A stretch of 64,000 nt of DNA, from positions 49,116 through 113,115 of the forward strand of contig JAMFTG010000729.1 of assembly GCA_023974075.1 (NCBI GenBank), given 5' to 3'. The notes under the pieces are model-generated. The model had not been told where the DNA came from. It did not search any database and saw only the letters and a program-made list of their open reading frames with translations. Below, in pieces: positions 1 through 9,436 of the stretch (the stretch's first letter is position 1; every line of letters begins with the position of its first letter). The position numbers and the translations under genes were made by a program. Source of the stretch: Chaenocephalus aceratus (Eukaryota > Chordata > Actinopteri > Perciformes > Channichthyidae).

Positions 1-244
1 AGGAAACATTTGATCTCTGCAACGTTTTACCAGTATTGGATTCAGTATCTGCTTTACATGAATGTCTCTGACCAGTGCCTAAAGAGTTTGGATACTGTGT
101 ACATTGTGCATTGTTTTATTACATATATATATATATATATATATATATTATGAGTTTGGAATAAATATGCACTTTATGAAAATTATTAGTTGGTTACTGT
201 TAGTAAAAACACAGTAAGGTTAATACTGGATGTTTGTTACACTT

Positions 245-610
245 GGATATGTTTTCATTGGACATTCAATTCAATGCCTTTATTTATCCAGGTAAAATCC
301 CATTGATATCAATGATGTCTTTTTCAAGGGAGACCTGCAGCAGTAGGTTCCACATGAAGACATAAAAACATAAACAACAGAACAACATATCTATCCACAT
401 GTACAGGTACCAACAGCATCTGATTGTGTAGCATCCAACCGAGCTTTAAAAACATGTAGTGGTACTAGCTTGGTAATTTTCCATTCTTTTTGCAGACTGT
501 TCCAAGTTAGTGGAGCTGCACATCGAAAAGCTTTCTTCCCTAAGACAGTCCTAGCACTTGGGACATTTAATAAAACCACAGCATGCAATCTCAGGCAATA
601 CATACTTTCA
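245..610 (-). mobile_element. 3' end of a non-LTR retrotransposon (LINE, L2/Rex-like)
   Basis: A minus-strand frame at 391-603 reads like the extreme C-terminus of a fish LINE ORF2: a TVLGKKAFRCAAPLTWNSLQ block followed by KLVPLHVFKARL. This is the usual 'apparatus..WN.L' tail after the reverse transcriptase. On the plus strand, 265-340 carries the matching 3' untranslated tail (CTTTATTTATCCAGGTAAAA, then a CAAGGGAGACCTG box). No reverse transcriptase catalytic region is present, so this is a 5'-truncated dead copy. The exact clade is uncertain. Confidence 0.65.
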
Positions 611-619
611 ATTCGCAGA

Positions 620-1000
620 GAGATCAGGGAGCAGATGATCAGTGGGGCCTTGTTTTTACTGAATGATGTGTTTTTTTATGGGGAATTCAAATATGAGGTT
701 ATTTTTAGGATTTTCGGAGACTTTGCACACGTTTTCACAAACATGTTCACGCTAGGAGTACTTCCATTCGCTTTGTCTTGATCTGTAGATGTGATTTGAT
801 GTGTCGTGTGTCTCCCAACTCCTCTCCAAAGTTCAGATACTATATAAAAATACTAAAAGGTATAAAAAACATTAAACAATGACAAAATAACAACCTGAAA
901 GATATGTATTCTATCTACACATTTCGTAATTATTTAATCTAGTGGCCTTATAAAAGTGTTGGCTAAAGTAACGCAGAATATATAATTTTTTCATTGTAAA
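620..1000. other. No gene recognised
   Basis: AT-rich DNA after the LINE fragment. The short reading frames here show no domain, splice structure or codon bias that I can support. Confidence 0.6.
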
Positions 1001-1019
1001 TAATTAGAAACATTATTTA

Positions 1020-1520
1020 TGTGCACAAGTACACACACATAACAAGCTGTCCCGAGTTCCTCCGGCTGCAGTTCCGCAGACGGCCGGTGTGTGGCAGCAG
1101 AGCGCTGGGAGCAGAGGGAGGTGAGAAGACGGATATGACGGATGACGGGTGCGACGGAAATACACCCGAACATATCTGGTAGGCCGAACACATCTGGTAC
1201 CTACACCGGAAATGAATTTCAGCGCGCCATTTTGAAGGACGTCTCATTTCTCTAAATGCACACCGAGGACCGAGGATCGAGCGTCGAGGAGGCTCTCTGG
1301 AGGAGCTATAACCGAGGAGACACTGATGGGTCCTCCACGGCTCCTCCACGGATGCATTTCCGGGAACGGTGGAGGCGTGACGCACGGCCGGACTTATCTC
1401 AGCCAATGACAGCTCTGCATGCATCCCCTGGATATTATTTTAGAAACTGCTCTCATCGCAACGCGATGTTTCCAGTGAGAACAGCTGTGAGGCCCGTGCA
1501 GAAAGCAGAGCAGTGTGTAT
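1020..1520. repeat. GC-rich segment with inverted GAGGA/TCCTC motifs
   Basis: This block is much richer in G+C and CpG than its surroundings. It contains repeated GAGGACCGAGGATCGAG-type strings facing GGTCCTCCACGGCTCC-type strings, so it can fold on itself. The motif TCTCATTTCTCTAA at about 1244 recurs at about 2084, just before a second GAGG/CCTC-rich block (2090-2215). The two blocks therefore probably belong to one non-autonomous repeat family. The open frames across it are by-products of composition. Confidence 0.4.
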
Positions 1521-1524
1521 AATA

Positions 1525-1612
1525 TGTATCACTCAGTAGAACAGGCCTACTCTCTTTATTTGCTTTAGTTTAGTAGATATCTACAAACAAAGAGTCCATA
1601 TTTTTCTAAAAC
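1525..1612 (+). repeat. Interspersed repeat shared with 17,497-17,590
   Basis: The stretch containing TAGTTTAGTAGATATCTACA and ATATTTTTCTAAAACCATTT is nearly the same as 17,497-17,590. The two copies are in the same orientation and in unrelated surroundings, so this is an unnamed dispersed repeat. In the second copy a hAT-like end starts directly after the shared block. Confidence 0.75.
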
Positions 1613-1679
1613 CATTTAGTGCTTCACATAATAAAATACACAACGGCTGTATCCTGATTATGCTTTAGGAGCTGTAGAC

Positions 1680-2030
1680 TGTGTGGTACAGTGTAGTAGG
1701 TGCGTGTTGTACAGCGTGCATGTGTGTGTACACGTGGTACAGTGTGTAGGTGTGTGTGTGTTGTAGCCTACAGTGCGTAGATGCGGCGGACAGACCCGTA
1801 ATTTCAATTCCCCATTTCAGCGACCAGAAGGGGGGGATATCCAGTCTCTGATTGTGTTACGTTATTATGAGAGTGCTCTCATTGATTCTGAAATTGTGTG
1901 TGTGTGTGTGTGTGTGTGTCCGCATCTGTAGCCTGTTATTGTCTCATATACCGCACTGTGAATGAATCAAAGTAAATATAGAAGTCATCATGAACACATC
2001 TGTCCATCAGACAGCGGCTGCTGCCTCCTG
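1680..2030. repeat. GT-rich microsatellite region
   Basis: It holds imperfect GTGTG runs at 1720-1765 and a perfect (GT)n tract at about 1898-1919. Nothing coding is seen. Confidence 0.7.
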
Positions 2031-2084
2031 TCATCATTAATGGACGTCTCTTTAAAATGACCGCTCAGAGGAGAGGAGTTCTCA

Positions 2085-2225
2085 TTTCTCTAACCGCCTG
2101 CTGCTTCCCCTCCTATCTCCTCGGCTCCCCTCCTCAGTCCTCCGCTCGCATCTCCTGTGGGCGGGACTAAGTATCGAGGATAGGAGTCGAGGAGGGGAGT
2201 CGAGGAGGGGAAATTTAAGAATTGA
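2085..2225. repeat. GAGG/CCTC-rich fold-back block
   Basis: Strings such as CCCCTCCTATCTCCTCGG on one side face GATAGGAGTCGAGGAGGGG on the other and form an imperfect hairpin. It is related in composition and flanking motif to 1230-1440. It is probably the end of a non-autonomous DNA element. Confidence 0.4.
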
Positions 2226-2243
2226 GAAACCTCTCTTGTTGTT

Positions 2244-2267
2244 ATAGTGCCTCAATGCAGTGTTGTT
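2244..2267 (+). repeat. 24-bp minisatellite unit (left outlier)
   Basis: One unit of a 24-bp repeat (GTGCCTCAATGCAGTGTTGTT core). Other units are at 3290-3313 and in tandem from 8227. Two transposons separate the units, so this is the left edge of an originally continuous array. Confidence 0.85.
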
Positions 2268-2269
2268 CT

Positions 2270-3289
2270 GGGGTCTGTACTACGAAGCTGGTTCAACCTA
2301 ACCTGGATATGTTTGAGTTAGCCGGTTGGCCTAATCCAAAACATACGTGCTCTCGCTAAACTGTACTACGACACTGTGTTATCAAGTGGATCGCTCAAGC
2401 CAGCCGTGTCCTATCTAGCTAGGTGCGCGTTCACATGAAAGGGGTGGTATCTGGAGCATTCGACCAATCACAAACATGGAGAAGCGCACTGACAGCGCAG
2501 CGTCATACTTCCTGAATGAAAAGTCAACTTTAATATTAGACATATGAAGAAGTTAAACTTTAAACATCCATGACTTAAACACTTGATCAGGATCAAAGCC
2601 ACATAGCTGCACCTGCAAGGTGAATACAGCTGGTAACAGAAAAGTGTTTGAATGCGTACATTAACAGGTTTATGATATCACTGCCCCGTCTAAACACGAT
2701 CTGACTTTAATTACATTTGTCTCGAGTGTTTCGTCAACTTAATGTGTTGCTTAAAATAATACTTCTGCATACAGCATGTGACACTGTGAGTGTTGCACGG
2801 CCAGATATGGCTCAGCTGACTCAGATCAGGAGATATATGATACATTATGAAGTGATATGCTGCGGACTGTACTTAATGTACTCTGATCCGGTTACTTATG
2901 TTGTGGCAGATATTTAAGTAAGATTTCTTAACGCTAATGTTATAATAGTCAGATTGCTCTGAAGATGAGGTGATATTCTATTCATGTCTATTAATTTTGC
3001 CGGCCGTCTTTCCTGCAACGGCAGCTTTTCTGTATTTCCTTTCTCCTGTAATATGACTTGATCGCTTTAAACTCCGCACACTGAGCTCTGATTGGTCAGC
3101 AGGCGGTGCTTTCACTGAGTTGAGCTCTTAGCCTGCAACCTAACCTGCTCCGGGCAGGTTAGCCGCACAGCATAAGTTACCATGGAGATCTAGCCTGCTA
3201 AAAAGAGAACCAGCTTTGTAGTACCGGATGCCGGAGTTTTCCCTGAAGTTAGGGGCCTAAGCGAAAATCCTGCTTCGTAGTATACCCCC
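2270..3289 (+). mobile_element. Inverted-repeat DNA transposon, internally deleted copy
   Basis: The left end reads GGGGTCTGTACTACGAAGC and the right end is its inverted counterpart (GCTTCGTAGTATACCCCC), with a 24-bp minisatellite unit on each side. The segment 2275-2975 is closely similar to the reverse complement of 50,500-51,180, so the two are copies of one family. The other copy continues into a multi-exon gene, while this one jumps from 2975 to an unrelated tail and lacks the coding part. A donor-like site in the other copy (GATATGTAAGTAAG) is mutated here (GATATTTAAGTAAG). The terminal motif suggests a PIF/Harbinger-like or Kolobok-like group; I cannot decide which. Confidence 0.7.
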
Positions 3290-3313
3290 CTGGTGCCTCA
3301 ATGCAGTGTTGTT
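3290..3313 (+). repeat. 24-bp minisatellite unit (middle)
   Basis: A unit of the same 24-bp array, trapped between the end of the inverted-repeat transposon and the start of DIRS-like element 1. Confidence 0.85.
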
Positions 3314-3480
3314 CTATTTCGTATATGGCTTTGCCCTCTAAGGCTATCGCTATTGGGTTATCCCTCTGCGCCCCGGCGCAGCACTGAAACACTTGTAGTC
3401 CACGCCCACCCGCTAGGTGGGCCCCACCCACGGGCCTCCTTCCGGTATAAGTAGGAAGGGGGCCCGGCAATCTGCTCCCT
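3314..3480 (+). repeat. Left inverted terminal repeat and leader of DIRS copy 1
   Basis: The block CTATTTCGTATATGG...CCCTCTAAGGC is the inverse of 7891-7938 and matches the left end of DIRS copy 2 at 18,581. It is followed by a TATAAGTAGGAAGG string at about 3446 that resembles a TATA box and is also present in copy 2 as TATAAATAGGAAGG. This is a plausible promoter for the gag transcript. Confidence 0.7.
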
Positions 3481-3581
3481 CTTTTCTTCAGCAAACCAGC
3501 ACAGTTACTGAAGCACAGCAATTGAGAATCATCAGGACAACTGCGTCCGTGATTGTCCCTCATGTGGCTCTGGGTTCATAA

Positions 3582-5463
3582 TGAGTTATGAGCAGCAGAG
3601 ATAAAGCAGTATGCAAATCCTGCCGGGGGTCAGAGCACACGTACGCGGCTCTAAACCAGCAGGTATCATGCACACACTGCGCTCGTCTCCCCTCGGGCGA
3701 CGGGAAGTGGAGAGCGGACGCTCTTGCTGCTGTGACAGAGGAGGACGATTGCCCGTCCAGGCTTACGAGCCCTTGGACGGGGCCTCGTGTCCCTGGGGCC
3801 GAGTGCCGGGCAGGAGTCCGAGGAAAAAGACAACTCCTGCCCCGCCTCCCTCCACAGTTCACCGTTCGGTTCTCCCCTCCCTCCTCTCCCCCGGACGGGG
3901 AGACAGAGTCGGAGCAGGGTGCCAGCTTGGCGGCCGAACATGCTTTCCCCCTCTCCGTCACCACAGCGGCGGCGAATAACATCGCGCGGCTCTCAAACTC
4001 GGTGGGAACACTGGTAGAGCGGTCCACCACCGAGGCAGAGGAAATCAGCAAGGCGGCCAGCACGGCGCTCATTCTGTGCGCGTCCGTCGCTGTCTCCCAG
4101 GCGAGGATTTCCGTGTGGGTGACGCAGATCCAGCGCCACCTCAGGCTGAAGTAGGCGTCTGTTACGGAGACGGCCAGAAAAGTGCTACTGGACGCTCCAA
4201 TCAACCCAGACGGGCTGCTCGGACCCCAGTTCCACGCCATGGTGGAGTCCATGAAGACGGCCGCGGAACAGCGGACGACATTCGCCAGCATGTGCAGCTG
4301 GCTCCAGTCGGCTGAGCTGCCACAGCGGCATCAACGCCCGCAGCAGCTGCAGCGTCTACGCCGGCTAAGGAGGATGAGACTCGCCCTTCGGCGGCTGCAG
4401 GGGCTCCGTCCCACGTCTCCGCTCCCCCGCCACCCCAGAGACAGGGTCTCCCGGCGGCGTGTCAAAGGGGAGTGAGGCTCCCCCGCTCCTGGTCTGCTCC
4501 GCGAGAGCCTCCGAGGAAGCAGAGCCGGTAATTAAGCCGGCTGCCGCTAATCTGGTGATTAAGTAGACAGCGGGGCTCCCTGCAGAAGCCTGCTGGTTTT
4601 AACCTATCGGTTAATAACCTGCAGAGCTCGCGGCATTCCTCTGTCCGAGATACGCCTCCTACACACGGTCATAATAACCCATGAGCGCCGTTTTAACGCC
4701 TCATGTGGACAGCACTGCACACACCTCCACTCATCCCCTGAGCGTGTACACGCCTCATGATGACAGCCGGAGTGAAACGCAGCGCAATGAGGGCTCCGAT
4801 AGGGACATACGTGCCCCTCACGAGAGTGTGGGATTCACGGATGTAGGTTTCCCCGACCGTGCCTCCTCTAGAGCCAAACCTCACGGCGTTTTTTGGGGCT
4901 AGGCAGGCCAGCGCAGTTACCGGACGGCAACCCATGCTGGCTGCCACCAAAGATCGGTTTGTTGCCCAACAGATGGACAGAATGCACCAGTGCGTTTCAG
5001 ACGTCAGCGGCGGCGAACAATATAGCGTTGCTGTCAAACTCCATGGTGGAAATGTCCGAGCAGTCAAAGACTATGTCCTCAGTGGAGGCTGAGGAGATAG
5101 GGAAGGCGGCCAGTACTGCACTTACACTGTGCGCAGCAGTCGCAGTCTCGCAGGCGCGGATTGCGGCATGGGCGACACAGGTCCCCGGTATCTCTGTCTC
5201 TCAGCGACAGCAGCGGCAGCAACGACAGCACCCGCAGCCCCGCAACAGTCTCAACGAGGGCAGCGAGGGACAGCCGCGAGGATAGCGCGAGAACAGCAAC
5301 GGCAACAGAATCGCCCTTCGGCAGCTGCAGGGGCTCCGTCCCAGGTCTCAGCTCCTCCGCAGCAGAGACAGGATCTGCAGGCGACGAGCCGGAGGGGAAG
5401 GAAGAACCCCCGCTCCTGGTCTGCTCCTCCGAGTGAACCTCCAAGGAAGCAGAACAGAAGATG
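3582..5463 (+). pseudogene. DIRS copy 1 gag-like region, with internal duplication
   Basis: The frame starting near 3582 encodes a Cys/His-rich beginning (CKSCRGSEHTYAALNQQVSC, then HCARLP). The same start is seen in DIRS copy 2 (CESCLGPEHADAALSQQVAC). A block AANNIARLSNS...AEEISKAASTALILCASVAVSQARI at about 3970-4140 recurs at about 5010-5185 as AANNIALLSNS...AEEIGKAASTALTLCAAVAVSQARI, so part of gag is duplicated about 1 kb apart. Several frameshifts break the frame between the duplicates (4154, 4475, 5285-5463). The role is nucleocapsid-like packaging by analogy with other DIRS elements; no enzyme motif is seen. Confidence 0.7.
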
Positions 5464-5568
5464 ACTCTTTGGGGGGGTTATGTGGAAGAGAGAATTGTTA
5501 ATAAAAATGATTCAAATCTCAACAGTGTGTCTGTAGCACCTGTGTCTCACATGTCCCCCACACTAGTC

Positions 5569-5823
5569 AGGCCGGCTGCCATTAATCCATTGATTAAAAG
5601 GCAGCAGGATTTGTTGCATAAACCCTCTGTTTTTAACCGGTCGGTTAATAGACAGAGGGACTCGCTGGTGGAGCCAGCGGTTTCTAATCTGCCGGTTAGC
5701 AAACAGCTAGGCTCGCTGTATAAGCCTGCGGTATTTAACCAGTCGGTTATAAGACAGCAGGGCTTGACATTTAAATCGGCCGCTTCTATGCTTACGGGTA
5801 ACAAGCAGCGCGGTTTTTCCTCT
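5569..5823 (+). repeat. Five tandem 51-nt (17-residue) coding repeats in DIRS copy 1
   Basis: Within the frame 5461-5883 five consecutive 17-residue units follow the pattern K/R-P-A-V-x-N-x-S-V-x-R-Q-x-x-S-L, for example KPSVFNRSVNRQRDSLV and KPAVFNQSVIRQQGLTF. Related units recur in DIRS copy 3 (29,275-29,430) and singly in copy 2 (19,360-19,400; 20,150-20,210). The repeat is thus a family feature and not a local accident. Its function is unknown; it lies between the gag-like region and the reverse transcriptase. Confidence 0.8.
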
Positions 5824-5879
5824 GTCTCAGTTGTGCCTACACACGTCGTATTAAGCCTAGCACGGCTGTTACGCAGGAG

Positions 5880-7397
5880 GTGAACAGCACTGCACACACC
5901 TCCGCGAGTTGGAGCGTAAACCCGCCTCAGGGTCCTGTGTATGAGCCTTCTCCTAAACAGAGACAGGATGAGAGTCGGGGTGTGATGCAGCGTGTGGAGA
6001 CCCCTGCACAGCCCTGTAGGGCGGGGCCCCCCTTGGGTTGCTTCACAAGCAACGGAGGTGAGGGCTCTGGCATGGCTTGTCACCATGACTACCACAGCAC
6101 AACAAAAACAGGTACGCCCGCTCTCAGAGCGATGCTCAGAGTGGAGGCTATGTTTAATGGACAGATGGATGAGCAGGCTGATCAGCAGAGGTTACTCTCT
6201 GCAATTTGCCTTACCCCCCCCCGCAGTTTGAGGGGATTCAGGAAACACTTCTGTCATCCCAAGAACAGTGTATTGCGCTCCAGTCAGACCTGCGGGGGGG
6301 AAGAAAATCAGGGGTTTTACTCTCGTTATTTTCTTATCCCGAAAAAGACCGGGGGGATGAGACCCATCCTAGATCTGTCAGCATTCAACAGAGTGATACG
6401 GAAAAGACCGTTTCACATGCTGACAATCAAACAGGTAATGGAGTGTGTTCACCAGGGAGATTGGTGCACTTCCATAGACCTGAAGGATGCTTACTTCCAC
6501 ATAACCATCATCCCAAAACACAGGAAATTCCTGCGTTTTTCATTCCAGAGAATAGCGTACCAGTTCAATCGACTGCCGTTCGGATATTCCCTGGCTCCAC
6601 GCACTTTTCAAAGTGTGTGGAGACGGCGCTGGAGCCGCTACGCAGAGGAGGGATGAGTGTTATTTTATCTGGACGACCTGCTGTTGCTGGCTCGCTCCAG
6701 AGAGGAAGCTGCTTTACAGACGATACAACTCGTATCTCACCTGTCAAGCCTGGGTTTCATAATCAATTGGGAGAAGAGCTGTCCTCTTCCCTCCCAGATC
6801 ATCATGTATCTGGGAATGGAATTCAACTCAGCCCGCATGAGAGCACGACTCTCACAGCGGAGAGTGGAGAATCTGACAGCTCTCCTCGGGCGCGTCACAC
6901 CCGGCAGGGTGGTGACAGCCCTCTCCGTGATGCAGCTGTTGGGCATGATGTCAGCTGGTCACGTGGTGATCCCCCTGGGTCTCCTTTACATGAGGAGACT
7001 TCAGAGGTGGTTTATTCTCCTGCGAATCGACCCCGTGCGTCAGAGGAGACGCAGGGTGTGCGTTCCTCATCCATAGGTTTAGATCTGACCTACTGGAAAA
7101 ATCCCCACGTCCTGTCCGTGGGGGTTCCCCTCAGCAGAGTGACGTCACACACCTCGGTGTGTTTACGGACGCATCACTCTCAGGGTGGGGGGAACATGCG
7201 GGTCGCAGGCAGTGGGGGGACAGTGGCCGCCTCACATGTCCCTTCATATAAACGCGCTGGAATTACTCGCCGTATGGAGAGTAATCCAGCACTTCGCCCC
7301 GTTGCTGTGGAATCATCATGTGTTGATTCGAACAGACAACAAGACGGCGGCAGCCTACATAAATCGTCAGGAGGTGTACGATCAGCGCAGCTGCTGA
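5880..7397 (+). pseudogene. DIRS copy 1 reverse transcriptase / RNase H
   Basis: One reading frame carries reverse transcriptase motifs in order: FYSRYFLIPKKTGGMRPILD (about 6320-6375), motif A TSIDLKDAYFH (about 6470-6500, catalytic Asp at 6477), the LPFGYSLAPRTF box, and motif C FYLDDLLLLARS (from 6663). Just before motif C an in-frame TGA (6654-6656) interrupts the frame. DIRS copy 3 shows GGGATGAGAGTG at this place, so the stop arose by a small deletion. RNase H signatures follow in the same frame after a damaged stretch (7077-7180): LHINALELLAVW and IRTDNKTAAAYINR at about 7240-7365. The closest known relatives are DIRS1-type pol proteins. Confidence 0.85.
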
Positions 7398-7426
7398 ACA
7401 CAGCCAGATGGCTGCTATGCTGGGCG

Positions 7427-7560
7427 CTTCTGCTGCGTTGCACGGAGGAATGACAGTGGAAGACATTTGCACTGCTGCATCTTGGTCTTCCCCCTGTTCT
7501 TTTATTCGTTTGTATTTGAGGGATGTCTCCCATTCCCTCCGACACACTCAGTACTGAATA
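7427..7560 (+). pseudogene. Remnant of DIRS tyrosine recombinase C-terminus
   Basis: In one frame this reads ALHGGMTVEDICTAASWSSP followed by CSFIRLY. It matches the C-terminal recombinase segment kept fully in DIRS copy 3 (31,290-31,375). The RNase H sequence runs directly into it, so an internal deletion removed the methyltransferase-like and catalytic core parts. Confidence 0.75.
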
Positions 7561-7890
7561 GCCTGCCAGAATGAGTAATGTCGGAAGTTTTTCAATTGCA
7601 GGCCTCTCTCCGGCCTGTCGGCACTTAGAGAGCGGCCTTTGTTCCCCTCTCTTGATCGTTTTTAACAAGTGAGACTCGATCTCTACTTTTATAAACGACA
7701 GGTAGCCCGAGTAAGCCTACCTTCTTTCCCTGATGGAGAAATATTCATTTTTAAATGCTATATTCCCTGGGAACGTGATGCTCCATTTACGCACGGCGAA
7801 ATGGACATGGGTTATTAACTGAGTAGGTGTGTTTTGTGCTTCTGGTAACGGACGGAACCAGTGGGGCGTAGACTACATCCTGCTTCGCCC

Positions 7891-8000
7891 TTAACCCAAT
7901 AGCGATAGCCTTAGAGGGCGAAGCCTTATACGATATAGAACTGGGGTTACGTACTGTAACCCAGCTTCTATGAGTATAGGCGCAGCCCTCTAAGGTTCGG
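7891..8000. repeat. Internal complementary region of DIRS copy 1
   Basis: The first half (7891-7938) is the reverse complement of the element's left end, and the second half (7966-8000) is the reverse complement of its right end (8171-8200). In DIRS elements this region templates the joining of the ends in the circular DNA intermediate. Confidence 0.85.
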
Positions 8001-8140
8001 GCCCCGCTGGCTCCGCGAATAGCTGAAGAAAAGCTGTTGGAGTGGATTGTAGGGCCTACTTCCTATTTATACGGAAGTGAGCCGGAGGTGGAGCCCACGT
8101 CATAGGTGGGGCGTGGAATAAGTCTGTCAGTGCTGCACAC

Positions 8141-8226
8141 GTGCAGAGGGGATTACCCAATAGCGATAGCCTTAGAGGGCTGCGCCTATACTCATAGAAA
8201 CTGGGTTACAGTACGTAACCCCAGTC
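8141..8226 (+). repeat. Right inverted terminal repeat of DIRS copy 1
   Basis: The block from GTGCAGAGGGGATTACCCAA to GTACGTAACCCC ends the element. The same terminus closes DIRS copies 2 (to 25,020) and 3 (to about 32,072). Confidence 0.8.
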
Positions 8227-8320
8227 CTGGTGCCTCAATGCAGTGTTGTTCTGGTGCCTCAATGCAGTGTTGTTCTGGTGCCTCAATGTATTGCAGTTCT
8301 GGTGCCTCAATGCATTTACA
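8227..8320 (+). repeat. 24-bp minisatellite array, right part
   Basis: Units at 8227-8250 and 8251-8274 are identical, 8275-8298 is diverged, and 8299-8320 is partial. They continue the array whose other units are at 2244-2267 and 3290-3313. Confidence 0.9.
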
Positions 8321-9210
8321 AGCAGGACTCACTGGAACAATTAGTGATAGAATGGGACGGATATCATTTGCAGGGCATGGAGTCCCGATGTCTCTCCTGT
8401 TTCCTGTAGCGTGATGATGATGATGATGTCACATCCCATATGAATGTGGGATCGGCCGCTCGGTATATGATTATTGCTTTTGCATCTGAACTCACCAAAA
8501 AGTCATGCATATTAAATCATAAAAACGTAGTTTTTAATTATTATATAAACACAATCATTTATAGTAAGCATATCTGATAAAAATAGAAAAATAAGATCAA
8601 TTAAGATATTTCCATTCCCATTACAGGTTCAAGTAAATGTCCAATAAAAGGTCCAATAAAAACAAGTTAAAGTAAGCATGTGCAATAAAAAAGCCAAAAT
8701 ACAATATAACATTTAAAATATTTTATATATAAATAAGAAGTTAAAGTACATTGTCGAAATAAAAATAAAACTAATACAAATGTACTTTAATGGAGTTAAA
8801 GTAAGAGGGTGAGATGTAAATTGTGTATATAGGAGTTAGACTATAATTGTGCTCTTAGGACAATATTTAACTGGTATTTACAAAGATATATACAGTATAT
8901 GAAATGTGAAAATCTATTATTGCAACCGACATATAGAGAAAAGATGAAGAGAGAGGAGGGGAAAAACATATGAGTTGTTTAAAGGATAGAAGAAATAAAT
9001 AGTTAAATCTAAATCCTAGTTTGTAGAAATATGATTTGTCCTAAAAGTTCCCACATGCACAGAATATACTGACACTCATGGACACACACACACACACACA
9101 GTTTCCCTCTGCCCACGGCTAAACACATGACGTCAAGTGTGTTGCCATGGAACCTGTGAGAGGCCCTGACACACTTCCTCGCTCTCACTCTCTCTCACAC
9201 ATCCAGCCAA
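8321..9210. other. AT-rich DNA with decayed retrotransposon tail-like sequence
   Basis: 8640-8780 has AAGTTAAAGTAAG..GTGCAATAAAA phrases. These recur at 11,635-11,760 and 13,030-13,140, suggesting old copies of one retrotransposon 3' region in reverse orientation. There is a (GAT)n run near 8412. No gene is seen. Confidence 0.45.
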
Positions 9211-9262
9211 TCAGTGTCTTCATTAGGAGGGAAATTGAGAGAAAAAATGACAAACAATAACT

Positions 9263-9264
<2 letters not shown>

Positions 9265-9359
<95 letters not shown>

Positions 9360-9433
9360 TGTGTGTGGTGTGTGTGTGTGTGTGGGTGTGTGTGTGTGTG
9401 TGTGGGTGTGTGTGTGTGTGTGTGTGTGTGTGT
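9265..9433 (+). repeat. Long (GT)n microsatellite
   Basis: About 170 bp of GT dinucleotides with scattered GGT interruptions. Cys-Val reading frames across it are artefacts. Confidence 0.97.
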
Positions 9434-9436
9434 TCT

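Larger units (their letters stand above)
3314..8226 (+). mobile_element. DIRS-like tyrosine-recombinase retrotransposon, copy 1
   Basis: The left end (3314-3361) is found inverted at 7891-7938. The right end (about 8171-8200) is found inverted at 7966-8000. Inverted terminal repeats plus an internal complementary region that joins complements of both ends is the defining layout of DIRS elements; there are no LTRs. Internally it has a gag-like region, a reverse transcriptase/RNase H frame, and only the last part of the tyrosine recombinase. The methyltransferase part and most of the recombinase are missing. Stops and frameshifts make it non-functional. It sits inside the 24-bp array. Confidence 0.9.

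Noticed and set aside
3560..4291. 243-codon minus-strand frame
   Set aside because: It lies antisense to the gag-like region of DIRS copy 1 and has no recognisable motif.
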